The notes under the pieces were generated by a model. That model searched no databases and had not been told where the DNA came from. It was given only the letters and a program-made list of their open reading frames with translations. Of a stretch of 64,000 nucleotides of DNA, positions 41,710 to 50,435 are shown piece after piece. This DNA comes from Coprococcus sp. (GTDB lineage: Bacteria > Bacillota > Clostridia > Lachnospirales > Lachnospiraceae): the NCBI GenBank assembly GCA_022793995.1, contig JAAWDY010000060.1, positions 43,404-107,403 on the forward strand, read 5' to 3'. Numbering within the stretch: the first letter of the stretch is position 1; each line of letters starts with the position of its first letter. Position numbers and translations under genes: made by a program.

Positions 41710-42588
41710 ATGAAGAAAAGCAATAATGAAATCACATACCATAACAAAGATGTTCTCTCAAAAGTCTTAGCAGAGAATTTCAAAGAAAAATCTTTGAAGG
41801 TCTATGGGATTAACGTCCCTAAGATCAAGCAGATTTTGCCGACCAATCTTCCTGCAGTTCAGGTGAACGAAATGCGGCTTGACAACCTGTTCTTGCTGGA
41901 GGATGGTTCAGTCGCAGTCATCGATTATGAAAGCGACGTTAAGTGGGAGAACCACCTGAAATACCTGAATTACATTGTACGTATTTTAGAGAGATATAAG
42001 AAGGAAAAGGCGCCGAAACGGATTCGTATGATCGTCATATACACGGCGGATGTAGAAGATACTCCGGAGGAATTCTCGGCAGGCTGCCTCACTCTGAAGA
42101 TGGAGCAGGCATTCCTTAGTCGGATGGATGCAGAAAGTGTGTCGGAGCGGATCAAAAGAAAATTAGAGGAAAAAGAACCGCTATCGGACGATGAGATGAT
42201 GCAGATGATCGTCCTGCCGCTGGCATATAAGGGCAAAGAACGAAAGAAAGAAGCAGTAAAAGAGACGGTAGAGCTGGCAAAACGGATTGAGGGAAGTGAA
42301 GAGAAAACATTTGTGCTGTCCGGAATCTTGGTATTCGCGGATAAGATCATTGATGCCGGGACGGCAGAATATATAAAGGAGGTCATACGTATGACACAGG
42401 TCGCGGAATTGTTGTTAGAGGAAGGAAGACGTGAGGGAAGACGTGAAGGTAGACAGGAAGGAGTGCAGGAGAGCGCACTAAGACTGCTCCGAAAAGGTCT
42501 TTCTGCTTTGAAAGTGGCAGAACTACTGGATCTCACAGAAAAAGAAGTTCTGAATATAAAAGATGGGATATTGCGGGAAGAACATTGA
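41710..42588 (+). CDS. Rpn-family recombination-promoting nuclease / putative transposase (PD-(D/E)XK)
   Basis: About 292 residues. The N-terminal domain resembles the PD-(D/E)XK nuclease core of the Rpn/YhgA family, with MRLDNLFLLEDGSVAVIDYE carrying the acidic and glutamate positions, then ENHLKYLNYIVRILERYKKE. The C-terminal end carries the characteristic RREGRREGRQEG repeat and a helix (LRKGLSALKVAELLDLTEKE). Such genes are abundant, variable paralogues in Lachnospiraceae; some E. coli members act as DNA endonucleases. AAAGGAAC precedes ATG 41710; a TTG at 41695 is also in frame. It is followed by a broken HipA-like gene, which suggests this locus is recombination-prone. Confidence 0.78.
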   Translation: MKKSNNEITYHNKDVLSKVLAENFKEKSLKVYGINVPKIKQILPTNLPAVQVNEMRLDNLFLLEDGSVAVIDYESDVKWENHLKYLNYIVRILERYKKEKAPKRIRMIVIYTADVEDTPEEFSAGCLTLKMEQAFLSRMDAESVSERIKRKLEEKEPLSDDEMMQMIVLPLAYKGKERKKEAVKETVELAKRIEGSEEKTFVLSGILVFADKIIDAGTAEYIKEVIRMTQVAELLLEEGRREGRREGRQEGVQESALRLLRKGLSALKVAELLDLTEKEVLNIKDGILREEH

Positions 42589-42671
42589 ACGGTTGAAAAA
42601 ACAATTCGTCTGGGGAGAAATGCTCTATATGGCAGGTTGAAATGAGGTGAGCGGTTTTGCGGTGTACTTTG

Positions 42672-42912
42672 ATGCATAAAAAGATTACCGTGGTGGAATT
42701 AGAGATTGATGAAACTACTGGTTCATTCATTGGGACTGAGTTTGTCGGATCAGTACTGGATCTGCCCCAAGGATTCCAAACTTGTGTGGGATGATATTAA
42801 TTTCTTTAGAAATTCCTTTTCAGAGGATATTGGGGATATTCTGTTTGGGGCGGATAAAAAAGCAAATATATTGGATTTTAGTTCTCCAGATAATACCACG
42901 GACGGTAATTAA
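42672..42912 (+). pseudogene. HipA-like gene fragment with internal deletion
   Basis: Two pieces of one gene are juxtaposed in different frames. The first (ATG 42672) reads MHKKITVVELEIDETTGSFI. The second (from about 42726) reads LGLSLSDQYWICPKDSKLVW, then DDINFFRNSFSEDIGDILFG, then FSSPDNTTDG and a stop. In Lachnospiraceae HipA-like kinase genes these pieces are the extreme N-terminus and a segment normally well over 50 residues later. The middle has been deleted, the frame shifted, and the kinase body after NTTDG is absent. No active product is expected. Confidence 0.6.
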
Positions 42913-42981
42913 AAAAACGTTGGAAAATTATTGACGGAAAGCACTGTTTGGCAAATAAGGTAAACAAGGCGAATAAAAATA

Positions 42982-43018
42982 TCCCCTGAGAAAGATTGGT
43001 TTCCCAGGGGACTTTTTT
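42982..43018. terminator. bidirectional terminator of the amino-acid ABC operon
   Basis: TCCCCTG (42982-42988) pairs with CAGGGGA (43005-43011), extended across one mismatch by GAAA/TTTC. T-rich tails lie on both strands (CTTTTTT on plus, TATTTTTATT on minus). Confidence 0.85.
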
Positions 43019-43040
43019 ATCATATAGAAAACTTCGTTCC

Positions 43041-43763
43041 TTATAATACCTTCGACAGGAAATCTTTTAATCTTGGATTTCTTGGATTCCCAAAGAATTC
43101 TTCCGGTGTATTTTCTTCCATGATGATTCCTTCGTCGATGAAGAGCACCCGGCTTGCGACCTCCCGTGCAAATCCCATCTCGTGCGTTACAACGACCATC
43201 GTCATTCCGTCCGCCGCCAATTCTTTCATGACGTCCAGTACTTCGCCGACCATTTCCGGGTCCAGGGCCGAGGTCGGCTCATCGAAAAGCATGACCTTCG
43301 GGCTCATGGCAAGGGAACGAACGATCGCGATACGCTGCCTTTGCCCGCCGGAGAGCTGCGAAGGGTATGCGCCTGCTTTTTCGGTCAGATTGACACGGTT
43401 TAAGAGACCAAGGGCGGTCTCATTTGCCTCCTCTTTATTCATCAGCCCCAGCTTTGTAGGGGCTAGGGTGATGTTCTCCAGGATCGTAAGATTGTTAAAA
43501 AGGTTAAAATTCTGGAATACCATCCCCATATGTTCCCGGACTTTATTGATGTTGGTCTTAGGGTCTGTGATCTTTTGGCCGTCGAACCAGATCTCGCCGC
43601 TGGTAGGCGTCTCCAAAAGGTTCAGGCAGCGGAGAAACGTACTTTTGCCGGAGCCGGAGGGACCGATGATGACGATTTTTTCTCCTTTTTCCACATGATA
43701 ATCAATGCCTTTCAAAACCTCGGTTTTTCCGAATGATTTGTGTAGGTTTTTAACGGTGATCAC
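43041..43763 (-). CDS. glnQ: polar amino-acid ABC transporter ATP-binding protein
   Basis: A 240-residue ABC ATPase of the GlnQ/HisP class. The Walker A motif is GPSGSGKST, the Q-loop is in [12 protein letters not shown], the signature [11 protein letters not shown], Walker [16 protein letters not shown], and the switch histidine is in [25 protein letters not shown] is the class-specific segment of amino-acid importers. It is the last gene of a permease-binding-protein operon on the minus strand, overlapping the permease gene by 14 bp. The transported amino acid (glutamine, cystine or another) is undetermined. Confidence 0.93.
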   Translation of the reverse strand: MITVKNLHKSFGKTEVLKGIDYHVEKGEKIVIIGPSGSGKSTFLRCLNLLETPTSGEIWFDGQKITDPKTNINKVREHMGMVFQNFNLFNNLTILENITLAPTKLGLMNKEEANETALGLLNRVNLTEKAGAYPSQLSGGQRQRIAIVRSLAMSPKVMLFDEPTSALDPEMVGEVLDVMKELAADGMTMVVVTHEMGFAREVASRVLFIDEGIIMEENTPEEFFGNPRNPRLKDFLSKVL

Positions 43764-44451
43764 CTTTTCTGAGCCTCCTCTCCAGCATTTCGATCAACTT
43801 GCTCAATATTTTAATGATGACAAAATAAATGACGGCGGCACCAATAAGCGGCATGAACGCTTCAAATGTCCTTGATGAGACTTGGCTTGCTGTCCTTGTC
43901 AGATCCGACAGGCTGACGTATCCTACAATAGCCGTTTCTTTTAACAGAACGATAAATTCGTTTCCGATCGGCGGAAGGACATTTTTTATCGCCTGGGGAA
44001 GAATGATGTAGCGCATGGTCTGTCCCTTCGATAAACCAAGGGAACGCCCGGCCTCCATCTGCCCGTGATCCACTGCCAGAATACCGGCACGCATGATCTC
44101 GGCCACATAGGCCCCGCTGTTGATACCGAACGTCAAAACAGCAATCAAAATACCGTTCTTACTGTCCTTCATGACGATGAACCACATAATCAAAAGCTGC
44201 AGTACCGATGGTGTACCGCGGATGATGTCTATATAAGCCTGGGCTATGTATGAAAGGATGGGGCGCTTTCCATTTTTTCTGGTAGACAGTTTCATCAGTG
44301 CTGTAATGATACCGATGATAACGCCCAGGATCGCGGCAAAGAACGCGACTTCTAAGGTGACTCCAAGACCGCTCAGATAGAGTTTGTAACGATCGCCTTC
44401 TATGAAGGCAGTCTGGAATTTATATGAGATATCTGCAAACCATTCATTCAT
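43750..44451 (-). CDS. polar amino-acid ABC transporter permease
   Basis: A 233-residue HisMQ-type permease with five predicted helices. The coupling loop is [20 protein letters not shown], and the family segment [16 protein letters not shown] lies in the middle. It would act as a homodimer because only one permease gene is present. It overlaps the ATPase gene downstream and lies 23 bp from the binding-protein gene upstream, so the three form one transcript running toward lower coordinates. Confidence 0.92.
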   Translation of the reverse strand: MNEWFADISYKFQTAFIEGDRYKLYLSGLGVTLEVAFFAAILGVIIGIITALMKLSTRKNGKRPILSYIAQAYIDIIRGTPSVLQLLIMWFIVMKDSKNGILIAVLTFGINSGAYVAEIMRAGILAVDHGQMEAGRSLGLSKGQTMRYIILPQAIKNVLPPIGNEFIVLLKETAIVGYVSLSDLTRTASQVSSRTFEAFMPLIGAAVIYFVIIKILSKLIEMLERRLRKGDHR

Positions 44452-44474
44452 AAAGCTTCTCCATTTGGACTTTT

Positions 44475-45296
44475 CTAATTTTCGATATATTCATTCACCA
44501 GTTCATCAAAGGTTCCGTCGGACTTCAGTTCTGCTAGAGCGTCGTTTACCGCGTTCAGGAGCTTCTCGTCGCCTTTGGGGATTGCGATAGCATAGTCTTC
44601 CGGTTCAAAACTAAAGTCAAGAGCTTTGATTTTGTCGCTGAATTTACCCTCGAATACCAGGGCCGGGTTCTTATCAACGATGACTGCGTCAACCCTTCCA
44701 TTGATTAAATCATTTACCGCGTCAACAGCCTTGTTGTACTGCGCCGCAGTCGCTCCCTCAAAGTCCTCCACCATAAAATCACCGGTCGTTCCAAGCTGTA
44801 CGCCGATGTTCTTGCCGTTAAGATCAGACGCTTCTTTGATATCGGAATCCAAAGGCACGATCACATACTGTACTGCCTGATAATAGGAATCTGAGAAATC
44901 GACCGCGTTTTTACGCTCGTCAGTCACAGTCATGCCTGCGATCGCAACGTCGATCTTGTTGCCGATGGAAGCCACCAGGGACTCAAATTCCATATTTTCT
45001 ACTTCTACGTCCACACCAAGTTTTTCGCCGATTGCTTTAATGAGTGCGATGTCGAAGCCGTCCGGCTCGCCGTCATCCCCCACATACTCAAAAGGAGGAA
45101 ACTCCGCGTTCGTGCCAACGGTCAGTACGCCGTCTGCCAGAACGTCCTCTGCGGAATCGTCTTTTGCATCTTCTTTGGAAGTATCTTCTGTCTTTTCCTC
45201 TTTCTTGTCCGAATCCGCCGATTCGTTTGATCCGCATCCTGCGAACACGACTGTCATCGCTAAAATAAGTAATACAGCTATTTTCTTCATTTTCAT
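44475..45296 (-). CDS. amino-acid ABC transporter substrate-binding lipoprotein
   Basis: A 273-residue family-3 binding protein. The signal peptide KIAVLLILAMTVVFAGCGSN ends in a lipobox (FAGC), so the mature protein is lipid-anchored outside the membrane. The mature N-terminus is serine-, aspartate- and lysine-rich, then the binding fold begins with LTVGTNAEFPPFEYVGDDGE and continues with GMTVTDERKNAVDFSDSYY. It is the first gene of the importer operon, with a promoter at 45347-45375. The ligand is probably a polar amino acid. Confidence 0.93.
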   Translation of the reverse strand: MKMKKIAVLLILAMTVVFAGCGSNESADSDKKEEKTEDTSKEDAKDDSAEDVLADGVLTVGTNAEFPPFEYVGDDGEPDGFDIALIKAIGEKLGVDVEVENMEFESLVASIGNKIDVAIAGMTVTDERKNAVDFSDSYYQAVQYVIVPLDSDIKEASDLNGKNIGVQLGTTGDFMVEDFEGATAAQYNKAVDAVNDLINGRVDAVIVDKNPALVFEGKFSDKIKALDFSFEPEDYAIAIPKGDEKLLNAVNDALAELKSDGTFDELVNEYIEN

Positions 45297-45346
45297 AAAC
45301 CTCTTTTCCTCACTACTGTTTTTCTTTGCTTTTTAGATACTGTCTT

Positions 45347-45375
45347 AGTGTAGCACAATTATTTTCACAGCACAA
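45347..45375 (-). promoter_or_regulatory. promoter of the amino-acid ABC operon
   Basis: On the minus strand, TTGTGC (45375-45370) and TACACT (45352-45347) are separated by 17 bp, about 50 bp upstream of the binding-protein start. From 45376 to 45607 I see no gene or recognised element. Confidence 0.6.
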
Positions 45376-45607
45376 TGCATATTTATTAATTTTTTTTAAC
45401 TATACAGTTGCGATTCACAGCAGTCTTAGTAAGGAAATAGATGCGCTAAACCATACAGGTGGAATGGACGTCAAGTGAAAAAATATGTGCATAATATGCA
45501 AAGACGCCTGGGGCGCTTTCCCGCTGCTTACGCATCCAACTTTGCTCATAATCGGGTTCTCCTTTTATCGTCTTATAATAAATATATATTTATTTTTGTT
45601 ATATATA

Positions 45608-45639
45608 TTGACAATTAATATTATATAATATATATTATA
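45608..45639 (+). promoter_or_regulatory. padR operon promoter with 16-bp palindrome over the -10 box
   Basis: TTGACA (45608-45613) and TATATT (45631-45636) are separated by 17 bp. The -10 lies within TATAATATATATTATA (45624-45639), a perfect 16-bp dyad. A palindrome over the -10 fits autorepression by the PadR protein encoded directly downstream, though AT-only palindromes also arise by chance. Confidence 0.6.
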
Positions 45640-45669
45640 CGTATAAAAAACATAAAGGAGGTTGAGGCA

Positions 45670-45990
45670 ATGTTGTTTCCGATCAATGCGCCGATGTTTG
45701 ACCTTTTGGTCCTGGCGGTCGTGGAAAAGCAGGAGACTTATGGATATCAGATCAGCCAGATCGTGAAGCCGGTCGCGGGCACGAAGGATTCTGCACTGTA
45801 TCCGGTCTTAAAGAGGCTTCAGGAACAAGAGTTCCTTACAGTATACGATCAGCCGTTCCAAGGAAGGAACAGGAGATATTATAGAATTACGGAAAAGGGT
45901 AAGGCACAGTATGAAGTGCTGAGCAGCGAATGGAACTCTTATAAAGCAGCAGTCGACGATATTTTGGAAGGAGGGGCGGACGATGAATAG
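45670..45990 (+). CDS. PadR-family transcriptional regulator
   Basis: A 106-residue winged-helix repressor: FDLLVLAVVEKQETYGYQIS, then DSALYPVLKRLQEQEFLTVY, and NRRYYRITEKGKAQYEVL, the PadR DNA-binding wing. GGAGG lies ten bases before the ATG. It overlaps the next gene by 8 bp and heads the conserved PadR-DUF1700-DUF4097 operon, which in Firmicutes is linked to envelope stress. It probably represses its own promoter at 45608. Confidence 0.92.
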   Translation: MLFPINAPMFDLLVLAVVEKQETYGYQISQIVKPVAGTKDSALYPVLKRLQEQEFLTVYDQPFQGRNRRYYRITEKGKAQYEVLSSEWNSYKAAVDDILEGGADDE

Positions 45991-46564
45991 AGAAGAGTAT
46001 ATGAAGTGTCTGAGACATAGGCTCAGAAGGCTGCCGAAGGAGGATTTTAATAAGGCGATCGCTTATTTTGAGGAATATTTTGAGGATGCAGGCCCGGAAG
46101 CGGAACAGCAGGCAGTGGCGGACTTGGGATCGCCGGAAGCGGCGGCGGATTCCATCATACGGGATCTTGCAGTCCGTAATTCTACGGAACCGGAGCAGCA
46201 GAATATAAAGAAAGGATTTTCCAATATCTGGGTAGGCATCCTTGCGGTATGCGCCCTTCCCATCGGGCTTCCGCTGGCTCTTTGCGCCGGGGCGCTCCTT
46301 TTTGCGGCAATCATGGTTGTGCTGTCTCTGCTTTTCGGCCTTTTCGTGACGGCTTTTGCACTGGCAGCCACATCCATACCGTGCGTAGTGGTCGGCGTTG
46401 TATTTCTATTCACGAGTCCGGCAAACGGTCTGGCGACTATAGGGATGGGACTCATTGGAGGAGCGGTCGGGCTCTGGCTTCTTAAGGGGAGCGAGGAACT
46501 GAGTAGAAATTTCCTGAATAGGATGACGCGCCTGTTTGGGCGGATTGCAAAGGGAGGGAAATAA
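45983..46564 (+). CDS. DUF1700 (HAAS-domain) membrane protein
   Basis: A 193-residue protein. The N-terminal 60 residues form the HAAS/DUF1700 helical domain (EYMKCLRHRLRRLPKEDFNK, YFEEYFEDAGPE, DLGSPEAAADSIIRDLA). Three to four hydrophobic helices follow, including ALPIGLPLALCAGALLFAAI and MVVLSLLFGLFVTAFALAAT. Such proteins work with a PadR repressor and a DUF4097 protein in membrane-stress responses. It is co-translated with padR (8-bp overlap) and followed after one base by the DUF4097 gene. The molecular function is not established. Confidence 0.9.
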   Translation: MNREEYMKCLRHRLRRLPKEDFNKAIAYFEEYFEDAGPEAEQQAVADLGSPEAAADSIIRDLAVRNSTEPEQQNIKKGFSNIWVGILAVCALPIGLPLALCAGALLFAAIMVVLSLLFGLFVTAFALAATSIPCVVVGVVFLFTSPANGLATIGMGLIGGAVGLWLLKGSEELSRNFLNRMTRLFGRIAKGGK

Positions 46565-46565
46565 G

Positions 46566-47384
46566 ATGACGTTAAAACAGAAAATATGGAGACTGTCCTT
46601 TGTATTTGCAGGACTGGGAGCGATACTGCTTTTTATAGGAAAGATGATGGGAGGCTATGCCGGCTTCTACGTCGATGGGCGTGGGCTTCATTCGATAGGA
46701 GAGAATAGAGAGGAATCGATATGTAAGGACGAAAAGAAGCTAGAGGAATTTGAACGTATCGAGATCGAGGCAGAGTATGCCGATGTAAGGATCATCCCCT
46801 CCGATCATTTTGGGGTGGAGTATTGTATGACGGGGAATCGAAAAAAGCTGGTCTGCGAAGTGTCGGACGGGAAATTTACGTTCCGGGAGGAGCAGGCCAT
46901 ACAGTTGATTGGATTTGAGTTTCATTTTGGGTTCTTTGTCGGCACGGAAGAATATTATGTGAACGTGTACGTTCCCAGGGAAACGGTCCTTTCCTCTGTA
47001 GATATTGTGACAGAAGACGGAAATATAGAGCTTGGAAATCTAAAAGTGGATTCTCTCACTATGAAAAATGAATACGGCGATGTGGAAATGGAGGGATTTC
47101 AGGGCAAAGCCTTAAAGGCAGTCCTGGAAAGCGGAAATCTGACGGCACATCATGTGAAAGCGAAAGATATTGAGATCAAAGATGAATACGGGGACGTGTA
47201 TTTGGCCTTGGAGGATATGGCAGATGAATACAGCCTTGACCTAGAAACAGAATACGGCAGAATTAGGGCTCCTGGATACGGGATGACCTCCGACGGCGAC
47301 TCCATGATGTATCAAACAAAGGAGGGGGATAGGACGATCAAGATCTCCTGTGAAGACGGGAATATTGAGGTTGTAGAGGAGTAA
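46566..47384 (+). CDS. DUF4097 beta-helix protein (putative adhesin/envelope stress)
   Basis: 272 residues beginning at ATG 46566, which follows GGGAGGG. There is one N-terminal membrane anchor (LSFVFAGLGAILLFIGKMMG), then an exported region with repeated beta-strand units such as SVDIVTEDGNIELGNLKVDS, SLTMKNEYGDVEMEGFQGKA and DIEIKDEYGDVYLALEDMA, the hallmark of DUF4097 beta-helices. It is third in the PadR-DUF1700-DUF4097 operon, which ends at a terminator. Family members are called putative adhesins, but a role in lipid-II-active antibiotic or envelope stress is also discussed; neither is decided by sequence. Confidence 0.88.
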   Translation: MTLKQKIWRLSFVFAGLGAILLFIGKMMGGYAGFYVDGRGLHSIGENREESICKDEKKLEEFERIEIEAEYADVRIIPSDHFGVEYCMTGNRKKLVCEVSDGKFTFREEQAIQLIGFEFHFGFFVGTEEYYVNVYVPRETVLSSVDIVTEDGNIELGNLKVDSLTMKNEYGDVEMEGFQGKALKAVLESGNLTAHHVKAKDIEIKDEYGDVYLALEDMADEYSLDLETEYGRIRAPGYGMTSDGDSMMYQTKEGDRTIKISCEDGNIEVVEE

Positions 47385-47393
47385 TCAAACAGA

Positions 47394-47441
47394 AAAAAGA
47401 CCTGAAAGATGCGTACAATCCTGCATCAATCGGGTCTTTTT
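47394..47441. terminator. bidirectional terminator between DUF4097 and cold-shock genes
   Basis: AAAAAGACCTGA (47394-47405) pairs with TCGGGTCTTTTT (47430-47441), 12 bp with one G-U, and an inner GATGC/GCATC stem. A/T runs at both ends allow termination in both directions. Confidence 0.9.
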
Positions 47442-47474
47442 CTATTCAGTCCATTTTGAAGGACGGACCAAAAC

Positions 47475-47678
47475 TTAAGCGACACAGACATTGACAGCCT
47501 GCTGTCCGCGGTTGCCTTCAGTAATGTCAAATGTGACCTGCTGTCCCTCTTCAAGAGTCTTATAGCCATCGCCGGAAATGCCGGAAAAATGTACGAAAAC
47601 ATCTTCGCCGGTTTCTTCATTCGTGATGAAGCCATATCCCTTCTGTGCATTAAACCATTTTACAGTACCTTTGTTCAT
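47475..47678 (-). CDS. cspA: cold-shock protein (CspA family)
   Basis: A 67-residue single OB-fold RNA/DNA chaperone. The RNP1 motif is KGYGFI and RNP2 is VFVHF, with the conserved [11 protein letters not shown] start and the [18 protein letters not shown]-terminal strand. It binds single-stranded RNA and prevents structure formation. The transcript begins about 125 nt upstream at a perfect consensus promoter, and the leader contains a large hairpin, as expected for temperature- or self-regulated csp genes. It is monocistronic. Confidence 0.96.
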   Translation of the reverse strand: MNKGTVKWFNAQKGYGFITNEETGEDVFVHFSGISGDGYKTLEEGQQVTFDITEGNRGQQAVNVCVA

Positions 47679-47727
47679 GAAATAATCCCTCCTGAGATAA
47701 AATGTTATATTCTGGTCGAGAAAAAAA

Positions 47728-47781
47728 TCACATATTTTTGTAAGTCATCAGCAAGATAAAATGATTTACAAAAATATGTGA
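47728..47781 (-). promoter_or_regulatory. large hairpin in the cspA 5' leader
   Basis: TCACATATTTTTGTAA (47728-47743) is the exact complement of 47766-47781. After one mismatch the stem continues as TCAT/ATGA around a 12-nt loop. It lies 50-103 nt upstream of the start codon, inside the transcribed leader. The stem is 20 bp and mostly A-U, so it should melt near growth temperature, a natural thermosensor or Csp target. Confidence 0.75.
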
Positions 47782-47811
47782 AATCTAAATCTTTCCAAAA
47801 TACACAATAAA

Positions 47812-47840
47812 ATTATAGCATAAATGTTCCGGTCTGTCAA
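47812..47840 (-). promoter_or_regulatory. perfect consensus promoter of cspA
   Basis: On the minus strand, TTGACA (47840-47835) and TATAAT (47817-47812) are separated by 17 bp, a full sigma-A consensus. It implies very strong transcription with control after initiation. Confidence 0.9.
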
Positions 47841-47927
47841 ACTATTTAGAAGACAAAATGAAAAAAATTAAGCTTATTCGGACAGAATAGAATTTTTTTA
47901 CTGTCAGAGCAGCAGAAATAAAGAAAT

Positions 47928-48239
47928 TTAAAGACCGGTAACAAGTTCTACCAGAAAAACACTGGCACAGGAAAGCAAGGAAACAATAATCAGGCTTTTT
48001 CGCATATACGCAAGGAGCAAGGCGACGGCAAACCCGACAGATGCAGACCAGGGATTGGCGGTGGCCCCAAGGATCGCTGGGAACGTCATGACGGACAAGG
48101 TCACGTAGGGGACATAATACAGAAAAGAACGGATATACGTGTTCTTAATCTCTTTTCGTATCAAAGTCAGCGGCAGGAGGCGGATCAGGTAGGTGATTCC
48201 CGCCATAACAAGAATATAGATGTAAATATTTCGATTCAT
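47928..48239 (-). CDS. azlD: AzlD-family branched-chain amino acid exporter subunit
   Basis: A 103-residue membrane protein with about four helices (YIYILVMAGITYLIRLLPLT, FLYYVPYVTLSVMTFPAIL, VGFAVALLLAYMRKSLIIVS). Size and pattern match AzlD, the small partner of AzlC in branched-chain amino acid export. It lies 11 bp downstream of azlC on the same strand. The conserved arginine-leucine-leucine-proline segment near residue 20 is present. Confidence 0.88.
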   Translation of the reverse strand: MNRNIYIYILVMAGITYLIRLLPLTLIRKEIKNTYIRSFLYYVPYVTLSVMTFPAILGATANPWSASVGFAVALLLAYMRKSLIIVSLLSCASVFLVELVTGL

Positions 48240-48250
48240 GAATGTTCCTC

Positions 48251-48985
48251 CTATTGTTGTCCATGCTCTGTGGAAACATCCGGCACTTCTTCGGATACCG
48301 GGAATAGCCAGGCGGCGCCTCCGGCGACCAGAAGTGTCAGGATAATGATGCGGAAGCCGGAAGAAATCCGGGAGAGTACAGGCATCACAGTAAAGATAAG
48401 ACTCAGGAACATGGAGATGATTACCAGATACCGAAGGATATGGTCGTCGCGGGCGGGCGGTATGATGATCGCGATGAACATCCCGTAGAGCGCGACGCTT
48501 AGGGCGCTGATGACGCGGGCGGGAAGAATGCTTCCCGATACGATGCCAAGGAAGGTTCCCAGGACCCAGCCTGGAGCAGCGACACTAATGACGCCATAGG
48601 TATAGAAAGGACTGAGCTTTCCCGTCGTTCCCACGGATACACCGAATATTTCATCCGTAACCCCGTATGCGACAAAAAAGCGGTGGAAAAAGGGAAAACG
48701 TGTATCGAGTTTCTGGGAGAGTGCACAGGACATCAGGCAGTAACGAAGATTGATGACAAGCTGTGTCACTGCCATCTCCCAGTAGGAAGCCGCCGATGTG
48801 ATAAGGGACAGCCCAGCGAATTGTCCTGCGCTGGTTAAGTTAGAGGCGGAGATGAGGACCGCCTCCCATACAGAGATCCCCGCATTTTTCGACATGATGC
48901 CGAAAGTAAAAGAAACAGCAATATAACCCAGGCAGATCGGGATCCCATCCCGGATTCCCGCAGCAAATAAATGACGTTGATTCAT
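48251..48985 (-). CDS. azlC: AzlC-family branched-chain amino acid exporter subunit
   Basis: A 244-residue membrane protein with about seven helices, matching AzlC: GIPICLGYIAVSFTFGIMSK, LISASNLTSAGQFAGLSLI and VTQLVINLRYCLMSCALSQK, the last being a family signature. With AzlD it should export branched-chain amino acids or analogues. AGGAGA precedes the ATG. It lies 14 bp from the MATE gene upstream on the same strand, so these three genes may share a transcript. Confidence 0.9.
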   Translation of the reverse strand: MNQRHLFAAGIRDGIPICLGYIAVSFTFGIMSKNAGISVWEAVLISASNLTSAGQFAGLSLITSAASYWEMAVTQLVINLRYCLMSCALSQKLDTRFPFFHRFFVAYGVTDEIFGVSVGTTGKLSPFYTYGVISVAAPGWVLGTFLGIVSGSILPARVISALSVALYGMFIAIIIPPARDDHILRYLVIISMFLSLIFTVMPVLSRISSGFRIIILTLLVAGGAAWLFPVSEEVPDVSTEHGQQ

Positions 48986-48999
48986 TGAAAAATCTCCTC

Positions 49000-50376
49000 T
49001 TAGGTATTCGTGATATGTTTCTCAGGTCGTGTAAACCGCGAGAGTACCGTTCGCCGCATTGTGATATAGCAGGCAAGACCTCCGATAAAGTTGGAGACCG
49101 GCTCCGCAAGGAAGATTCCCATAATGCCAAGACCTCCGATATGGGGAAGGAGGAGGGTCAGCGGCGCTACGATGATGACTTTGCGGAACAGGGAAAAGAA
49201 AACAGCCTGCCGGGATTTGTTGAGTGATTTGAACACACATTGTCCCGTATACTGGAAAGCCATCATAAAAAATCCGAAAAAGTATATATGTAGACATGGA
49301 ACCGTCTTTGCAAGAAGGACAGGGTCCTGGTTGAAGACGCGTATAAAAAACTCCGGAAACGCGGAGATGAGCCCCCAGATCCCAAGCGTGTATCCAAAGC
49401 ACGTCAAAGTCATAAAACGGATCGCCCGTTTCATCAGATCGATCTGTCCCGCACCGTAATTGTAACTGATGACAGGGGAAGCGCCGTCCGAGAGAGCCAT
49501 GACCGGAGTCTGGGCGACTTCGCGGACAGAGTTAACGACAGTCATCACACTGATATAGAGATCACCTCCGAAGGTCTGGAGCGTAGAGTTACAGACGATC
49601 TGTACCAGGCCATTGGTAAAGCTCATGACAAAGGTAGAAATCCCCAGCTTTGTGATCCCCCAGATACATGCAGGATCCGGGGAAAATCCGCCAAATCGCA
49701 GCTTTAGTTCCGCACGTCCCTTCGTCAGAAAATGTAGAACCCATATTGCGGAGCAGAGCTGGGAAATAATGGTCGCGATCGCGGCTCCGCGGACGCCCAG
49801 GCCGCAGGCAAAGATCAGGATGGGATCCAGAATGATATTGATTACCGCGCCTAGGATCACGGTCTTCATCCCAATTCGAGCAAATCCCTGGCTGTTGATA
49901 TATGGATTCATCCCCAGAGAGAGCATAACGAAAACCGTCCCCAGCAGATAAATGTTCATGTAGCCGGATGCATAAGGGTATGTAGTGTCGCTTGCCCCGA
50001 AAAGATACAGAAGGGGCCTGTGGAATAAAATGCCCAATACTGTGAGGACAATTCCAGTACACACCAGCATAAAGCAGGCGTTATTCATGATTGTCTGCGC
50101 GCCTGCCAAATCCTGCCTTCCCCGCGCGATCGAGCATAGAGGCGCTCCGCCTTGCCCGAACAGATTAGCAAAGGCAGTCACCATCGTGATGACGGGAAAG
50201 CACAAACCAAGCCCGGCGAGGGCGACGGCGCCTTCCCCGGGAAGCTTTCCTATATAAATACGGTCGATGATATTGTAGAGCAGATTAAGGACCTGTGCCG
50301 CCAGCATGGGAGATGCCACAGCAAGGATACTGCGGCGGACATCCATGCCGCTGAAATCAACCTGACGTGTATTCAT
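49000..50376 (-). CDS. MATE-family multidrug/Na+ efflux transporter
   Basis: A 458-residue transporter with 12 predicted helices in two MatE halves. Recognisable segments are SILAVASPMLAAQVLNLLYN, AVALAGLGLCFPVITM, GFARIGMKTVILGAVINIIL followed by DPILIFACGLGVRGAAIATI, and YNYGAGQIDLMKRAIRF. It exports cationic compounds driven by Na+ or H+. It is encoded upstream of azlCD on the same strand. The substrate is unknown. Confidence 0.9.
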   Translation of the reverse strand: MNTRQVDFSGMDVRRSILAVASPMLAAQVLNLLYNIIDRIYIGKLPGEGAVALAGLGLCFPVITMVTAFANLFGQGGAPLCSIARGRQDLAGAQTIMNNACFMLVCTGIVLTVLGILFHRPLLYLFGASDTTYPYASGYMNIYLLGTVFVMLSLGMNPYINSQGFARIGMKTVILGAVINIILDPILIFACGLGVRGAAIATIISQLCSAIWVLHFLTKGRAELKLRFGGFSPDPACIWGITKLGISTFVMSFTNGLVQIVCNSTLQTFGGDLYISVMTVVNSVREVAQTPVMALSDGASPVISYNYGAGQIDLMKRAIRFMTLTCFGYTLGIWGLISAFPEFFIRVFNQDPVLLAKTVPCLHIYFFGFFMMAFQYTGQCVFKSLNKSRQAVFFSLFRKVIIVAPLTLLLPHIGGLGIMGIFLAEPVSNFIGGLACYITMRRTVLSRFTRPEKHITNT

Positions 50377-50435
50377 TGTAAGTACCTCGCTTAGTGTTCC
50401 TATTGTACAATATATCTATGAGAAAAACAATATTT

